NCBI RefSeq assembly: GCF_000975095.1
Contig: NZ_BBRD01000001.1
Location: forward strand, 2,127,467-2,191,466
Direction: 5' to 3'
From: Demequina aestuarii
GTDB taxonomy: Bacteria; Actinomycetota; Actinomycetes; Actinomycetales; Demequinaceae
DNA: 64,000 bases
Shown here in pieces: positions 53,661 through 62,852 of this stretch. The position numbers and the translations under genes are program-made. The notes beneath the pieces were generated by a model. It was not told the DNA's origin. It ran no database searches and worked only from the letters and a program-made list of their open reading frames with translations. Positions within the stretch are counted from its first letter, which is position 1, and each line of letters begins with the position of its first letter.

Positions 53661-55562
53661 CTAGCCGTCGAGACGCTTGGCGCGCGACGTGGCGCGGGCG
53701 CGCTCCGTCTGGTCCAGAATCACCTTGCGGATGCGGACGTTCTCAGGAGTCACCTCGACGCATTCGTCCTCGCCTGCGAACTCGAGCGACTCCTCGAGGG
53801 TCAGCACGCGCGGAGGCGACAGGCGCTCGAGTTCGTCCCCGGTCGCGGACCGGATGTTGTTGAGCTTCTTCTCCTTGGTGATGTTCACGTCCATGTCCTC
53901 GCCGCGAGCGTTCTCGCCGACGACCATGCCTTCGTAGACCTCTTCGGTGGGCTTGACGAAGAACGTGCCGCGGTTCTGCAGGAGCATGAGCGCGTTCGAC
54001 GTGACGACGCCGGTGCGGTCCGCGACGAGCGAGCCGTTGGTGCGGAAGTCGATCGCGCCGTTCCACGGCGCATAGCCGTGAGCGATCGACGAGGCGATGC
54101 CGGTGCCGCGCGTCTCCGTGAGGAACGTCGAGCGGAATCCGATGAGGCCACGGGCGGGAACGATGAACTCCATGCGCACCCAGCCGGTGCCGTGGTTCGA
54201 CATCGACTCCATGCGACCCTTGCGTGCGGCCAGGAACTGCGTCACGGCGCCCAGGTGCTCCTCGGGCACGTCGATGGTCATGTGCTCCATCGGCTCGTGG
54301 ACCTTGCCATCGACCTTCTTGGTGACGACCTGCGGCTTGCCGACGGTGAGCTCGAAGCCCTCGCGTCGCATCTGCTCGACGAGGATCGCGAGAGCGAGCT
54401 CTCCACGCCCCTGGACCTCCCAGGCATCGGGGCGCTCGGTGGGGAGCACGCGCAGCGACACGTTGCCGACCAGCTCCTTGTCGAGGCGGTCCTTGACCTG
54501 CCGGGCGGTCACCTTGGCGCCCTTCACGCGGCCGGACAGCGGCGACGTGTTGATGCCGATGGTCATCGAGATCGCGGGCTCGTCCACGGTGATCCGCGGC
54601 AGCGGGCGCGGGTCGTCGAGGTCCGTCAGGGTCTCGCCGATGGTGATGTCGGCAATGCCTGCCACGGCGACGATGTCGCCCTGCTTGGCGGACTCGGCGG
54701 GCACGCGGTCAAGGCCCTTGGTCTCGAGCAGCTCCGTGATCTTCACGCTCGTGAGCGACCCGTCGGCACGGGCCCACGCCACCGTCTGGCCCTTGCGCAG
54801 CGTGCCGTTGAAGATGCGCAGCAGCGCAAGACGGCCCAGGAACGGCGACGCGTCGAGGTTGGTGACGTGCGCCTGCAGCGGCGAGTCGTCCTCGTAGCTC
54901 GGTCCCGGGATGCGCTCCATGATCGTGTGGAACAGCGGCTCGAGGTTGTCGGAGTCCGGCATTCCGCCGTCCTCGGGCTGGTTCAGCGAGGCACGGCCGG
55001 CCTTGGCGGACGCGTAGACCACCGGCACCGAGAGCAGCGCATCGATGTCGAGGTCGGGAACGTCGTCGTGAAGATCAGAGGCGAGGCCCAGCAGCAGGTC
55101 GTGAGTCTCTTCGACGACGGCGCTGATGCGCGCATCGGGACGGTCGACCTTGTTGACGACGATGATCACCGGCAGGTGGGCCGCGAGGGCCTTGCGCAGC
55201 ACGAAGCGCGTCTGAGGCAGCGGACCCTCGGACGCGTCCACGAGCAGCACGACGCCGTCGACCATGGACAGTCCGCGCTCCACCTCGCCGCCGAAGTCAG
55301 CGTGACCAGGGGTGTCGATCACGTTGATGGTGACGCCGCCGGGCTCGGAGGCCTCGCCGAGATAGCGGATCGCGGTGTTCTTCGCGAGGATCGTGATGCC
55401 CTTTTCGCGCTCGAGATCACCGGAGTCCATCGCGCGGTCTTCGACGTGAGCGTGGTCGCCATAGGCACCACCCTGGACGAGCATGCCGTCAACGAGGGTG
55501 GTCTTGCCGTGGTCGACGTGGGCGACGATCGCGACATTGCGCAGGTCGGAGCGCACGGGCAT
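53661..55562 (-). CDS. typA: Ribosome-associated GTPase TypA/BipA
   Basis: A 633-residue translational GTPase. The G motifs are [15 protein letters not shown] (G1), the switch region [25 protein letters not shown] (G3) and [12 protein letters not shown] (G4). Domains III to V and the TypA-specific C-terminus ([25 protein letters not shown]) follow. It binds ribosomes under stress or low temperature and assists assembly. The start is ATG at 55562. Confidence 0.97.
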   Translation of the reverse strand: MPVRSDLRNVAIVAHVDHGKTTLVDGMLVQGGAYGDHAHVEDRAMDSGDLEREKGITILAKNTAIRYLGEASEPGGVTINVIDTPGHADFGGEVERGLSMVDGVVLLVDASEGPLPQTRFVLRKALAAHLPVIIVVNKVDRPDARISAVVEETHDLLLGLASDLHDDVPDLDIDALLSVPVVYASAKAGRASLNQPEDGGMPDSDNLEPLFHTIMERIPGPSYEDDSPLQAHVTNLDASPFLGRLALLRIFNGTLRKGQTVAWARADGSLTSVKITELLETKGLDRVPAESAKQGDIVAVAGIADITIGETLTDLDDPRPLPRITVDEPAISMTIGINTSPLSGRVKGAKVTARQVKDRLDKELVGNVSLRVLPTERPDAWEVQGRGELALAILVEQMRREGFELTVGKPQVVTKKVDGKVHEPMEHMTIDVPEEHLGAVTQFLAARKGRMESMSNHGTGWVRMEFIVPARGLIGFRSTFLTETRGTGIASSIAHGYAPWNGAIDFRTNGSLVADRTGVVTSNALMLLQNRGTFFVKPTEEVYEGMVVGENARGEDMDVNITKEKKLNNIRSATGDELERLSPPRVLTLEESLEFAGEDECVEVTPENVRIRKVILDQTERARATSRAKRLDG

Positions 55563-55743
55563 ACGGGGACTCTTTTCGTAGGAAGGGGTGGCGGCGCTCA
55601 GGCGCGCCGACGGTCCAGTCTAGCGGCAGACGGGAGGAACAGCCGTTTGAGGTGGAGGAGCGAATAAATCGGTGCACCCGTCACGTTGTCGAGATGGCGA
55701 GGGCGCTCCGCCTTCGCGGCAGGCCACCTCCAGGAGGTACACC

Positions 55744-56226
55744 ATGACCACTGCACAGAGCACGATCGACGTCAACGTCCCGCTCAGCACCGCGTACAAC
55801 CAGTGGACCCAGTTGGAGTCCTTCCCCCACTTCATGTCCGGGGTCGAGTCCGTGACGCAGATCGATGACAGCCGCACCCACTGGGTGACCAGGATCGCCG
55901 GCGTGCAGCGCGAGTTCGACGCTGAGATCACCTCCCAGGTCGCCGACGACCACCTCGCGTGGCACAGCATCGGCGAACTCAAGCAGGGCGGGCGGGTCGA
56001 GTTCAGGTCCGCAGGCCCCGAGGTCACCACGATCACCCTCACGCTGGACTGGGACCCCGAAGGGTTCGTCGAGTCCGCTGGCGCGGCGCTGCAGGTCGAC
56101 GACGCCATGGTGAAGGGCGACCTCAAGAGCTTCAAGACGTTCATCGAGGAGCGCGGCGTCGAGGAGGGCGGCTTCCGCGGCGACATCCGCGGTGGCGCCG
56201 GCGCCACCAACGATCCCCAGATCTAG
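55744..56226 (+). CDS. SRPBCC/START-fold protein
   Basis: A 160-residue helix-grip protein. VNVPLSTAYNQWTQLESFPHFMSGVESVTQIDDSRTHW opens the polyketide-cyclase/dehydrase domain (COG5637-type) and the C-terminal FKTFIEERG helix closes the cavity. Such proteins bind hydrophobic ligands; the ligand is not known. Residues from about 140 are Gly-rich and likely unfolded. CAGGAGG is 8 nt before the ATG at 55744. A hairpin follows at 56243. Confidence 0.8.
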   Translation: MTTAQSTIDVNVPLSTAYNQWTQLESFPHFMSGVESVTQIDDSRTHWVTRIAGVQREFDAEITSQVADDHLAWHSIGELKQGGRVEFRSAGPEVTTITLTLDWDPEGFVESAGAALQVDDAMVKGDLKSFKTFIEERGVEEGGFRGDIRGGAGATNDPQI

Positions 56227-56242
56227 CAGTCCCCACCCAGTG

Positions 56243-56276
56243 CCGACGGCGGGTCCCTCATGGGGCCCGCCGTCGG
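56243..56276 (+). terminator. Stem-loop terminator
   Basis: CCGACGGCGGG pairs perfectly with its complement (11 bp), with extra pairing of CCC and GGG inside, 16 bp after the SRPBCC stop. No T-run follows. Confidence 0.6.
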
Positions 56277-56318
56277 TAAGCCACGGGAACCGAGGAAGGA
56301 GCGTGCTTCACTGGTGCG

Positions 56319-56663
56319 ATGCCACTGCTCCACATCGCCCACCGCTCCGACTGGGAGGCCGCTGAGCGCACCGGCGCCTACGAGATCTCCACGCGCGGGC
56401 ACACGCTCGCCGACGTGGGGTTCATCCACGCCTCCCACCCGCACCAGGTCGCGCGTGTCGCCGCCTATGTCCATGGAGACGACCCGGAAGACCTCGTGGT
56501 GCTGGTGATCGACCCGTCGGCCGTCCGCGCCGACGGCGTGGAGATCCGCGAGGAGGACGGCGGGGCGGGCGAGTTGTTCCCGCACATCTACGGCGCCATC
56601 AGGCCCGCATGGGTGGTCGAGGCACGGCCCGCCGGCTTCGAGGATGGCGACTTCGCCTGGTAG
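56319..56663 (+). CDS. DUF952 protein
   Basis: A 114-residue protein with LLHIAHRSDWEAAERTGAYEISTRGHTLADVGFIHASHPHQVARVAAYVHGD and EELFPHIYG-type (GELFPHIYGAI) blocks that define DUF952. The family resembles ADP-ribosyltransferase-like folds in proposals, but no activity is established. Its codon use is like its neighbours. It is flanked by terminator-like sequence upstream and a convergent methyltransferase gene. Confidence 0.8.
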   Translation: MPLLHIAHRSDWEAAERTGAYEISTRGHTLADVGFIHASHPHQVARVAAYVHGDDPEDLVVLVIDPSAVRADGVEIREEDGGAGELFPHIYGAIRPAWVVEARPAGFEDGDFAW

Positions 56664-56779
56664 TCCTCCGCTCCCTCACGGCACGTGTCGATTCCTGTAC
56701 GGTGCGCGCTCCGTCATCGCTCGGATATCGACACGTGCGGAGGGCGGCGGCCGATGCGGGGATGCGGACGCCGGCGACG

Positions 56780-57499
56780 TCACGGGCGGTGCGCGCGGAA
56801 CGCGTGCGTGACGTACGGGAGCGAGACCTCGCCCTCGCGGCTCGGCAGTCCGGTCAGCACCGCTTCCACGTCGCGGTCCACGCACGCTCGGAACTCCGCG
56901 TCCCCGGTGATGTAGTAGCTGCGAGAGCGCACCATCGCACGCACGTCGTCGGCGCTCATGGTCCGCGCCCACTCCCACCTGCGCGTGTCGAGGCCGGAGA
57001 ATGGTGCGGCGACACGCGGCCCCTCGCCCTCGATCAGCGACTCCGCCGCGGAACCGTGCATCGCAACGCCTAGGCCCGCAACCCACGGTTCGCGGCTGTC
57101 GCGGATGTTCCAGATCAGTCCGAGCGTGCCTCCGGGGCGTAGCACCCTCGCGATCTCAGCGGACGCCGCCGCGACGTCGACCCAGTGCCAGGCCTGGCCC
57201 AGCAGCACCGCGTCCACCGAGGCATCACGAAGTGGGATCTGCTCGGCCTGACCGACGGCCGTGGAGACGTCAGGAAGCGATCGGGTGAGGGTCTCGAGCA
57301 TGGCGACGTCCGGGTCGACCGCCACCACCTCGGCCGCGACGTCCGCGACCAATGCAGTGAGCTTGCCGGTGCCTGCTCCCAGGTCGAGCACGCGCCCTGG
57401 GGAGGCACCGAGAAGCCATGCCACCGCATCGGCCGGATAGCCGGGCCTGCCCTGCTCGTAGTCCCCCGCTGCCGCACCGAAGGATGTCGCTTGGCTCAT
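56780..57499 (-). CDS. Class I SAM-dependent methyltransferase
   Basis: A 239-residue methyltransferase (Methyltransf_11 type): RVLDLGAGTGKLTALVADVAAEVVAVDPDVAMLETL is the SAM site, DAVLLGQAWHWVD the catalytic region, and LRPGGTLGLIWNIRD the following strand. The N-terminal SFGAAAGDYEQGRPGYP is typical of the subgroup. TAGGCT is exactly 6 nt before the ATG. Substrate is unknown. Confidence 0.88.
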   Translation of the reverse strand: MSQATSFGAAAGDYEQGRPGYPADAVAWLLGASPGRVLDLGAGTGKLTALVADVAAEVVAVDPDVAMLETLTRSLPDVSTAVGQAEQIPLRDASVDAVLLGQAWHWVDVAAASAEIARVLRPGGTLGLIWNIRDSREPWVAGLGVAMHGSAAESLIEGEGPRVAAPFSGLDTRRWEWARTMSADDVRAMVRSRSYYITGDAEFRACVDRDVEAVLTGLPSREGEVSLPYVTHAFRAHRP

Positions 57500-57519
57500 G
57501 TGACAAGCCTAGAGAACGC

Positions 57520-58518
57520 TCAGACGGGGACCGGCGCCTGCGGGTCAGTGAGCGCAGGCTCGTCGGTGAAGGACTCGGCGACGGTCGGTGCTGGACGTTC
57601 GCCGAGCTTGACGACGATGACGCCGGCGAGGATGAGCAGCGCCCCGCCTGCCTGGATGGGTGCGGGTGCCTGGCCGAGGAGCAGCCAGGCGAACGCCGTG
57701 GCCGCCATCACTTCGGTGAGGGCCACGAACGACCCCAACCGCGCGCCCAGCCGGCGGGTGGCGGCGATGCCGCTCACGTACGCGACCGCAGCCGTGATGA
57801 CTCCCAGGGCGATCATGACGCTCCACCACGGGGCGTCGAATGGAACGAAGCTGACGGTGCCGGTCGAAAAGTGCATGGGGAGCACGCCCGACAGGCCCGC
57901 CGCGCCCAGCACCACGAGCGCCACGAGGAGGCCGCCGGCCGCGAGCGTGATCGGTGGCAGCCCGTTGTTCTCATCGCCACTGATGACGAAGTAGACCGAC
58001 GCCCCGACCATCGCACCGAGTGCCCACAGCACGCCGACCAGCGAGATCTGCCCGCCGCCGAACACGTTGAGCAGCATGGCGAGACCGAAGGCCGCGATGG
58101 CGGCTCCCCCGACGGTCAGTGGGGTGGGGCGGTGGCCGTGGCGCAGCCACATCCACAGCACCACCGCGACCGGCGCGGTGTATTCGATGAGGAGTGCCAC
58201 GCTGACGTCGAGGTATCCGACAGCGAGGAAGTAGAACAACTGCGCGCCGGCGACGGCGAAGACGCCGTAGGCCACGATGACCTTCCACCCGCGACGCACC
58301 AGGTGTCCCCGACCGCGCACGGCAATGATCGCGGGCACCAGCAGCACCGCAGCGGCGATCGCCACCCGCACGAGAGTGGCCGCTCCGGCGGACCACCCCA
58401 CATCGAGAAGGCCCCTGGCGAGAGAACCGGACAGGCCGAACGACGCCGCGGAGAGCATCGCGAAGCCCAGTCCGGCGGTCAGCCGCTCGCGCGTGAGGTC
58501 ATGAGTCATAACGGTCAT
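57520..58518 (-). CDS. EamA/RhaT-family (DMT) transporter
   Basis: A 332-residue membrane protein with ten hydrophobic segments in two EamA repeats (about residues 15-155 and 165-300), as in exporters of amino acids and metabolites. The C-terminal 30 residues are hydrophilic and Pro-rich. TAGCGT lies 8 nt before the ATG. A perfect 15-bp palindrome overlaps the start codon, and the divergent regulator gene begins 38 bp away, so repression by it is likely. Confidence 0.87.
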   Translation of the reverse strand: MTVMTHDLTRERLTAGLGFAMLSAASFGLSGSLARGLLDVGWSAGAATLVRVAIAAAVLLVPAIIAVRGRGHLVRRGWKVIVAYGVFAVAGAQLFYFLAVGYLDVSVALLIEYTAPVAVVLWMWLRHGHRPTPLTVGGAAIAAFGLAMLLNVFGGGQISLVGVLWALGAMVGASVYFVISGDENNGLPPITLAAGGLLVALVVLGAAGLSGVLPMHFSTGTVSFVPFDAPWWSVMIALGVITAAVAYVSGIAATRRLGARLGSFVALTEVMAATAFAWLLLGQAPAPIQAGGALLILAGVIVVKLGERPAPTVAESFTDEPALTDPQAPVPV

Positions 58519-58528
58519 GACTCATGAC
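58502..58528. promoter_or_regulatory. Palindromic operator between EamA and CGNR regulator
   Basis: GTCATGA-C-TCATGAC (58514-58528) is a perfect 15-bp palindrome covering the EamA start codon. A further GAGTCAT at 58503-58509 repeats the half-site. The divergent gene's -10 TAATGT at 58545-58550 places its -35 position over the right arm, so one bound dimer could affect both genes. Confidence 0.6.
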
Positions 58529-58556
58529 GCTAGCGGTCGTTTGATAATGTGTCAAC

Positions 58557-59096
58557 ATGCCGTTCGCACATGACACCATCGAGGCTCTCGAGTCTGCGGC
58601 CTTCCTCGCGAACTCGGAGCTGGAGCCCGACACCCTGGTGACGGCGGAGGCGCTCGACGCGTTTCTGGTCGACTTCGGGTACACCGGTCCCCCCGCGGCT
58701 CCGGGCGACCTCGAGTTGGTGCGTGGCATCCGCACTCGGCTGCGCGGACTGTTCACCGCGAGCAGGGACGAGGCGGTGCCGCTCGTGAACTCGATCCTCG
58801 CCGAGCAGTCCGCGCTGCCTCAGCTGGTGAAGCACGGAGACGTCGATTGGCACATCCACGCCACCTCAGACGACCGGCCCCTGCACGAGCGGATTCTCGT
58901 GGAGACGGCGATGGCGATGATCGACGTGATCCGAGCCGACGAGATGAGCCGCTTCGGACGGTGCGAGATGGAGGACTGCGACGGCATCGTCCTCGATCTT
59001 TCGCGCAACCGATCGCGCAAGTACTGCTCAGTGACGTGCACCAACCGTGCCGCCCAGGCCGCCTACCGCGCGCGTCAGGCCGACGAGGAGTCGTGA
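58557..59096 (+). CDS. ABATE/CGNR zinc-finger regulator
   Basis: A 179-residue protein with an N-terminal ABATE-type domain (FLANSELEPDTLVTAEALDAFLVDFGYTGPP, then helical region to about 120) and a C-terminal CGNR-type zinc finger: CEMEDCDGIVLDLSRNRSRKYCSVTCTNRAAQAAYR. The name-giving CGNR reads CTNR here, with all four cysteines kept. Such proteins are stress- or metabolite-responsive transcription factors. TAATGT is 6 nt before the ATG (leaderless). Confidence 0.82.
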   Translation: MPFAHDTIEALESAAFLANSELEPDTLVTAEALDAFLVDFGYTGPPAAPGDLELVRGIRTRLRGLFTASRDEAVPLVNSILAEQSALPQLVKHGDVDWHIHATSDDRPLHERILVETAMAMIDVIRADEMSRFGRCEMEDCDGIVLDLSRNRSRKYCSVTCTNRAAQAAYRARQADEES

Positions 59097-59112
59097 CTCG
59101 GCGCCGCCCTCG

Positions 59113-59616
59113 CTAGTCCGGCTGATCCGCCCATCCGACCATGCGGGCTCCGGCGCGGCCCCGGCGGGACTGCGCACTCGGCTCGAGGTGCAGAGACACC
59201 GCCCGCACCAGCCACGAATTGAGCGAGATGCCCTCGGCTGCCGCCGCCGCCTCGGCTCGCTCCTTCAGCGAGTCGGGGATCCGCAGCGTGGTGCGCGAGG
59301 CCGGGTCGCCCGCGAGGCTCGCGACCTCCGCCTGCGCGCCGGCGACGGCATCCGCCGCGGCCGCGGGACCCGCATGCGGCACTGTCACGACGAAGCGGAC
59401 GTCCTTGCCCCGTACGCGCAGGTCGACACCGCCCGGCTCGATCTCTCGTGAGATCTCGCTGGCGGCTTCGGCAAGCGCCTCCACGATCGCGAGACGGACG
59501 GCTGGGTCGAGCGCCGTCGCGAGCTGAGCGGCGGCCTCGCGCACCTTCGGAGTGCCGGCGGCCGCGGAGGCCTCCAACTGCTGACGCAACTGGGCGGAGT
59601 AATGTGCGAGGTCCAT
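59113..59616 (-). CDS. Ribbon-helix-helix DNA-binding protein
   Basis: A 167-residue protein whose C-terminal part (about 108-146, SRTTLRIPDSLKERAEAAAAAEGISLNSWLVRAVSLHL) is a clear RHH/Arc-type DNA-binding fold; SLNSWL is the usual turn. The N-terminal 100 residues include helices and two beta strands (VDLRVRGKDVRFVVTVP) of unknown role. No toxin-like gene follows, so an antitoxin role is unsupported. A perfect inverted repeat starts directly next to its start codon, pointing to autoregulation. Confidence 0.75.
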   Translation of the reverse strand: MDLAHYSAQLRQQLEASAAAGTPKVREAAAQLATALDPAVRLAIVEALAEAASEISREIEPGGVDLRVRGKDVRFVVTVPHAGPAAAADAVAGAQAEVASLAGDPASRTTLRIPDSLKERAEAAAAAEGISLNSWLVRAVSLHLEPSAQSRRGRAGARMVGWADQPD

Positions 59617-59644
59617 GGTGTCATCATGACACCGCTGTGACACC
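59617..59644. promoter_or_regulatory. RHH autoregulatory operator
   Basis: GGTGTCAT-C-ATGACACC (59617-59633) is a perfect 17-bp palindrome touching the start codon and covering the CATGAT -10-like hexamer. A third TGACACC half-site lies at 59638-59644. Tandem half-sites are normal for RHH dimers. Confidence 0.65.
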
Positions 59645-59710
59645 AGTGCCAGTGGTGGCGCCCCGACGTCGTGAGCCGTCACCGGGCACCGGGGACCGGG
59701 GACCGGGGAG

Positions 59711-60820
59711 TCACATCCAGCGCTTGGCCTTGAAGACTCGGTACAGGACGACCGAGAATCCGACCATCACCCCCAGGGCGAGGGGGTAGCCGAACGCCCA
59801 ATGCAGCTCCGGCATGTGTTGAAAGTTCATGCCGTAGATCGCGGCGACGAGCGTGGGCGCGAACAGGATCGCGGCCCACCCCGAGATCTTCTTCATGTCC
59901 TCGTTCTGGCGCTCGGCCACCAGGGTGGAGTTCACGCTGAGGATCTGCGTCAGGGCCTCACGGTACTCAGCGATCTGAGAGCCGATGCGGTCGAGGTGGT
60001 CCTCGACGTCCTGCAGGTAGGTCTGGAGCTCCTCGGCCACGTCGTGCTTGCGGAAGCCGCCGCGCAGTCCCTCCAGCACCTCGACGAGCCACGAGGTCGC
60101 GTGCTGGACGTCGATGACCTCCTGGGTGAGGCGATAGATCCTCTCGGCGACGGCCGCATCGCCGCTGAACACCTGCCGCTCGATCTGCTCCTTGTCGATT
60201 CCCACCTCGTGCAGCACGGGTGCGTAGCCGTCGACAATGGCATCGAGCAGCCGATAGGCGATCGCCTCTGGCCCCAGGTGCAGGAGTTCGCCGTCGAGAA
60301 GCGAACCGAGAACGCGCTCGGCGTCGGCCGTGCTGGCAGTCGCGAGCGCATCGGCCGTCGTGCCGTCGATCCACACGCCGTCCTGACACAGCACCGCCGC
60401 CGCTCCAGGACGCACGAGCACGTGAAACTCGGCGAGGTCGACCTCTTCGCGCTCGTCGTCGTAGTGTGCCGAACGGACCACGAGGAACAGCACGTCCCCG
60501 TAGCGCTCGAGCTTGGGCCGCTGGCCCGCGTGCAGCAGGTCTTCGACCAGGATCGGGTGGAGGTCCCACGCCTCGGCCAGGTCGTGGATGGCCGATGCGC
60601 TCGGATCCGGGTAGAGCAGCAGCGCCATCTGCCCGGGCGCCGATGCACCGAACTCTCTAGCATCTGCAGGCGAGGCGCCCTCGGGTGCGGATCTCGCGTG
60701 GCCGTCGGCGAAGAACCGCGCGAGGCCGACGTCTGAGCCGTGTGACGCATCGGCCGTCGCGGGCACGGCGGAGCGCCGCCTGCGTGCCAGCCGGCTGGCC
60801 CTGTCCCGAACCCTGCTCAT
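59711..60820 (-). CDS. corA: CorA-family magnesium/divalent cation channel
   Basis: A 369-residue protein with a large cytoplasmic N-terminal domain, a long stalk helix (residues about 230-310, ERIYRLTQEVIDVQHATSWLVEVLEGL on) and two C-terminal membrane helices. The selectivity motif GMN is present in AAIYGMNFQHMPEL between the helices. The first 60 residues are a basic, poorly conserved tail. GGAGGAGG lies before the ATG at 60820. It would supply Mg2+ or Co2+ down its gradient. Confidence 0.92.
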   Translation of the reverse strand: MSRVRDRASRLARRRRSAVPATADASHGSDVGLARFFADGHARSAPEGASPADAREFGASAPGQMALLLYPDPSASAIHDLAEAWDLHPILVEDLLHAGQRPKLERYGDVLFLVVRSAHYDDEREEVDLAEFHVLVRPGAAAVLCQDGVWIDGTTADALATASTADAERVLGSLLDGELLHLGPEAIAYRLLDAIVDGYAPVLHEVGIDKEQIERQVFSGDAAVAERIYRLTQEVIDVQHATSWLVEVLEGLRGGFRKHDVAEELQTYLQDVEDHLDRIGSQIAEYREALTQILSVNSTLVAERQNEDMKKISGWAAILFAPTLVAAIYGMNFQHMPELHWAFGYPLALGVMVGFSVVLYRVFKAKRWM

Positions 60821-60923
60821 GCGTGCCTCCTCCGGATCGGCGATCATCAGACGTTGCGACAACGGTAGCCGCAGGGCCCATACTCCCGGCAGCGGGCGTC
60901 GGCGTTGTGGTGATCATGGACGC

Positions 60924-61427
60924 GTGATCGAAGCGCCCAGCCCAGCGACCAGCCGCGCTGCGGACTCCGAGGCGCCGCAGAGGCTGGGATGGTTCATCGG
61001 TGGCACGGTCGTCTCCACCTGGATCTACGGCGCTTTGACGACGTACAGCGCGGGACGATGCGTCGGCGGACCCACCGTGAGTGAATCGCCGGATGCCTGG
61101 AGCACGCCGGAGGCTACGGCTCCGTTGTGCGCGAGCATCACCGCGGGCCCCAGCACCGTCGTGTACGCGATCGTGGCGGCGATCACGATCGTCGCGCTCG
61201 TGCTGGCACGCCGTCTCAGGCACCGGCCAGTTCCGCAGAACCGGATGCTGGGGGCCGCGATGTCCGCCACCGCGCTCGTGTGCTTCGTCAGCCTCATCCT
61301 CGCGCGCATGTGGATTGGCAGCATCGACATGGACGACTGGGACGGCTCGACCACCTTCGACGTTTCCGTCCCGGCGATCGTGGTCGACGTCAGCGTCGAG
61401 ATCACGCCCATGCAGCCGTCGAACTAG
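60924..61427 (+). CDS. Hypothetical three-helix membrane protein
   Basis: I do not recognise this 167-residue protein. Three hydrophobic segments are visible: RLGWFIGGTVVSTWIYGALTTY (about 19-40), STVVYAIVAAITIVALVLA (about 77-95) and MLGAAMSATALVCFVSLILARMW (about 108-130), with two cysteines in the first loop and an acidic C-terminus. The start GTG at 60924 has GATCAT 6 nt upstream. Coding support is moderate: length, third-position GC and membrane pattern. Confidence 0.55.
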   Translation: MIEAPSPATSRAADSEAPQRLGWFIGGTVVSTWIYGALTTYSAGRCVGGPTVSESPDAWSTPEATAPLCASITAGPSTVVYAIVAAITIVALVLARRLRHRPVPQNRMLGAAMSATALVCFVSLILARMWIGSIDMDDWDGSTTFDVSVPAIVVDVSVEITPMQPSN

Positions 61428-61457
61428 CCGCGACGCGCGCCCACGGAATCGCGCTCG

Positions 61458-62834
61458 CTACTCCCCTGCGCCCAGGATGGCCCAGCCGCGCGGCGGGACC
61501 ACCGCCGTGTCCGCATCGGCGTCCATGGCAGCGTCGCCAGCAAGGACCGCGCGGACGCCCGGTGCGGGCACCTGCTGAGGCTCGTGAGACAGATTGAGCG
61601 CCACCACCAGTGCGTCGTCGCCGGCCGCGACCCTGTACGCAAGCACCTCGTTCGACAGCTGCAGCACCTCCGTCGTCGCGCGATGCAGCCACGGGTGCCG
61701 CCGGCGGAGTCCGATGAGGTCGCGGTGCAGCGCGAAGATCGGGCGGCCGAGCGGCGAGAGGTCATCCGGGGACGGCGGGAAGACCGGCCTGACCTCGTCG
61801 TCTCCCCCTTCCCTCTCCTCTTTGACGCCCCGGTAGCCCTGCTCGTCCCCGTAGTAGATGGAGGGCGTACCGCCGACCGTCAGGAGGACGACGATGGCGT
61901 GCGGCAGGAGCGCCTCATGGGTGAGCTGGCTCGCGATGCGGGTGACGTCATGGTTGCCGATGAAGGTGAGCGGGGCGTAGGTGGCCAGAAAGTCGTTGTG
62001 TCGCTCGAGTGCGGCGCTGAGCTCGTAGAAGTTCGCGTCGTTGAGCGAACTCCAGACCGCCTTCCACAGTTCGTACTGGGTGGCGGAGTCGAGGCCGCCC
62101 GCCTCGACCTCACCGGCGTAGTCGCCGTGGATGTACTCCCCGACGAAGTAGGCGTCGGGATGCTGCCGTCGGACGCGAGACGTCACCTGACCCCAGAAGG
62201 ATGAGGGGACGGCGTAGGCCGCGTCGAGCCGCCAGCCGTCGGCGCCGCGCGCCAGCCAGTGGTCCATCACGTCGACCACGAAGTCGGCCACGGCCGGCTC
62301 GTCGTGATTGAGCGCCACGAGATGGTGGTGGCCCTCGAAGTCGCGGTACTCGGGCTCGTCGCCAGGCCCCGCACCCTCGGGCCACTGCAGCGAGAACCAC
62401 GCCCCCGCATCGGCCGCTGGACCCTTGGCCAGGACCTCCTGGAACGGGCCGAAGGACCTGCCCACGTGGTTGAACACGCCGTCGAGCAGGACGCGCAGGC
62501 CGCGACGGTGGGCCTCCGCGATCAGGGCGTCAAAGTCCTCGTCCGTGCCGAGCCGGGGGTCGACGTGGAAGTAGTCGGTGGTGTCGTAGCCGTGGGTCTC
62601 GGAGGCGAAGATGGGGCCGAGCGCGAGGCCCGATGCGCCGAGCTCCACTGCGTAGTCGAGCCACTCAATCAGATCGAGTAGCCGATGCTCGCGTTCGGGG
62701 TGGACCGTCGCAGCCTTCTCTGCTCCGGTGAAGCCCAGCGGATACACCTGCCACCAAAGGGAGGATGCCGTAGGCGCCGGAAGGCTTGCGTTACCGTCGT
62801 TGCTCATGTGAGGAGTCAACACCGCGGCGCTCAT
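61458..62834 (-). CDS. GH13 alpha-amylase-family glycoside hydrolase
   Basis: A 458-residue cytoplasmic enzyme with no signal peptide. The barrel starts WWQVYPLGFTG; conserved region I is LLDGVFNHVGRSF, region II ADGWRLDAAYA (nucleophile Asp), region III YFVGEYIHGDY (acid/base Glu), region IV LTFIGNHDVTRIAS. The C-terminal beta domain ends TAVVPPRGWAILGAGE. The small size and QVYPLGF start fit intracellular oligosaccharide hydrolases. The start ATG at 62834 is close to CCAGGA; an internal ATG 27 bp later is possible. Confidence 0.9.
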   Translation of the reverse strand: MSAAVLTPHMSNDGNASLPAPTASSLWWQVYPLGFTGAEKAATVHPEREHRLLDLIEWLDYAVELGASGLALGPIFASETHGYDTTDYFHVDPRLGTDEDFDALIAEAHRRGLRVLLDGVFNHVGRSFGPFQEVLAKGPAADAGAWFSLQWPEGAGPGDEPEYRDFEGHHHLVALNHDEPAVADFVVDVMDHWLARGADGWRLDAAYAVPSSFWGQVTSRVRRQHPDAYFVGEYIHGDYAGEVEAGGLDSATQYELWKAVWSSLNDANFYELSAALERHNDFLATYAPLTFIGNHDVTRIASQLTHEALLPHAIVVLLTVGGTPSIYYGDEQGYRGVKEEREGGDDEVRPVFPPSPDDLSPLGRPIFALHRDLIGLRRRHPWLHRATTEVLQLSNEVLAYRVAAGDDALVVALNLSHEPQQVPAPGVRAVLAGDAAMDADADTAVVPPRGWAILGAGE

Positions 62835-62852
62835 GTCTAGTCCTGGAGCCGC

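Noticed and set aside
53631-55667. 678-codon plus-strand open frame over typA
   Set aside because: TypA GTPase motifs are complete on the minus strand; the plus frame is a shadow.
59113-59682. Toxin-antitoxin module around the RHH protein
   Set aside because: No small toxin-like gene is on either side; neighbours are a CGNR regulator and corA.
59684-59710. Short tandem ACCGGGG repeats before corA's stop
   Set aside because: Only about three units of low-complexity GC sequence, most likely slippage, with no gene or control role visible.
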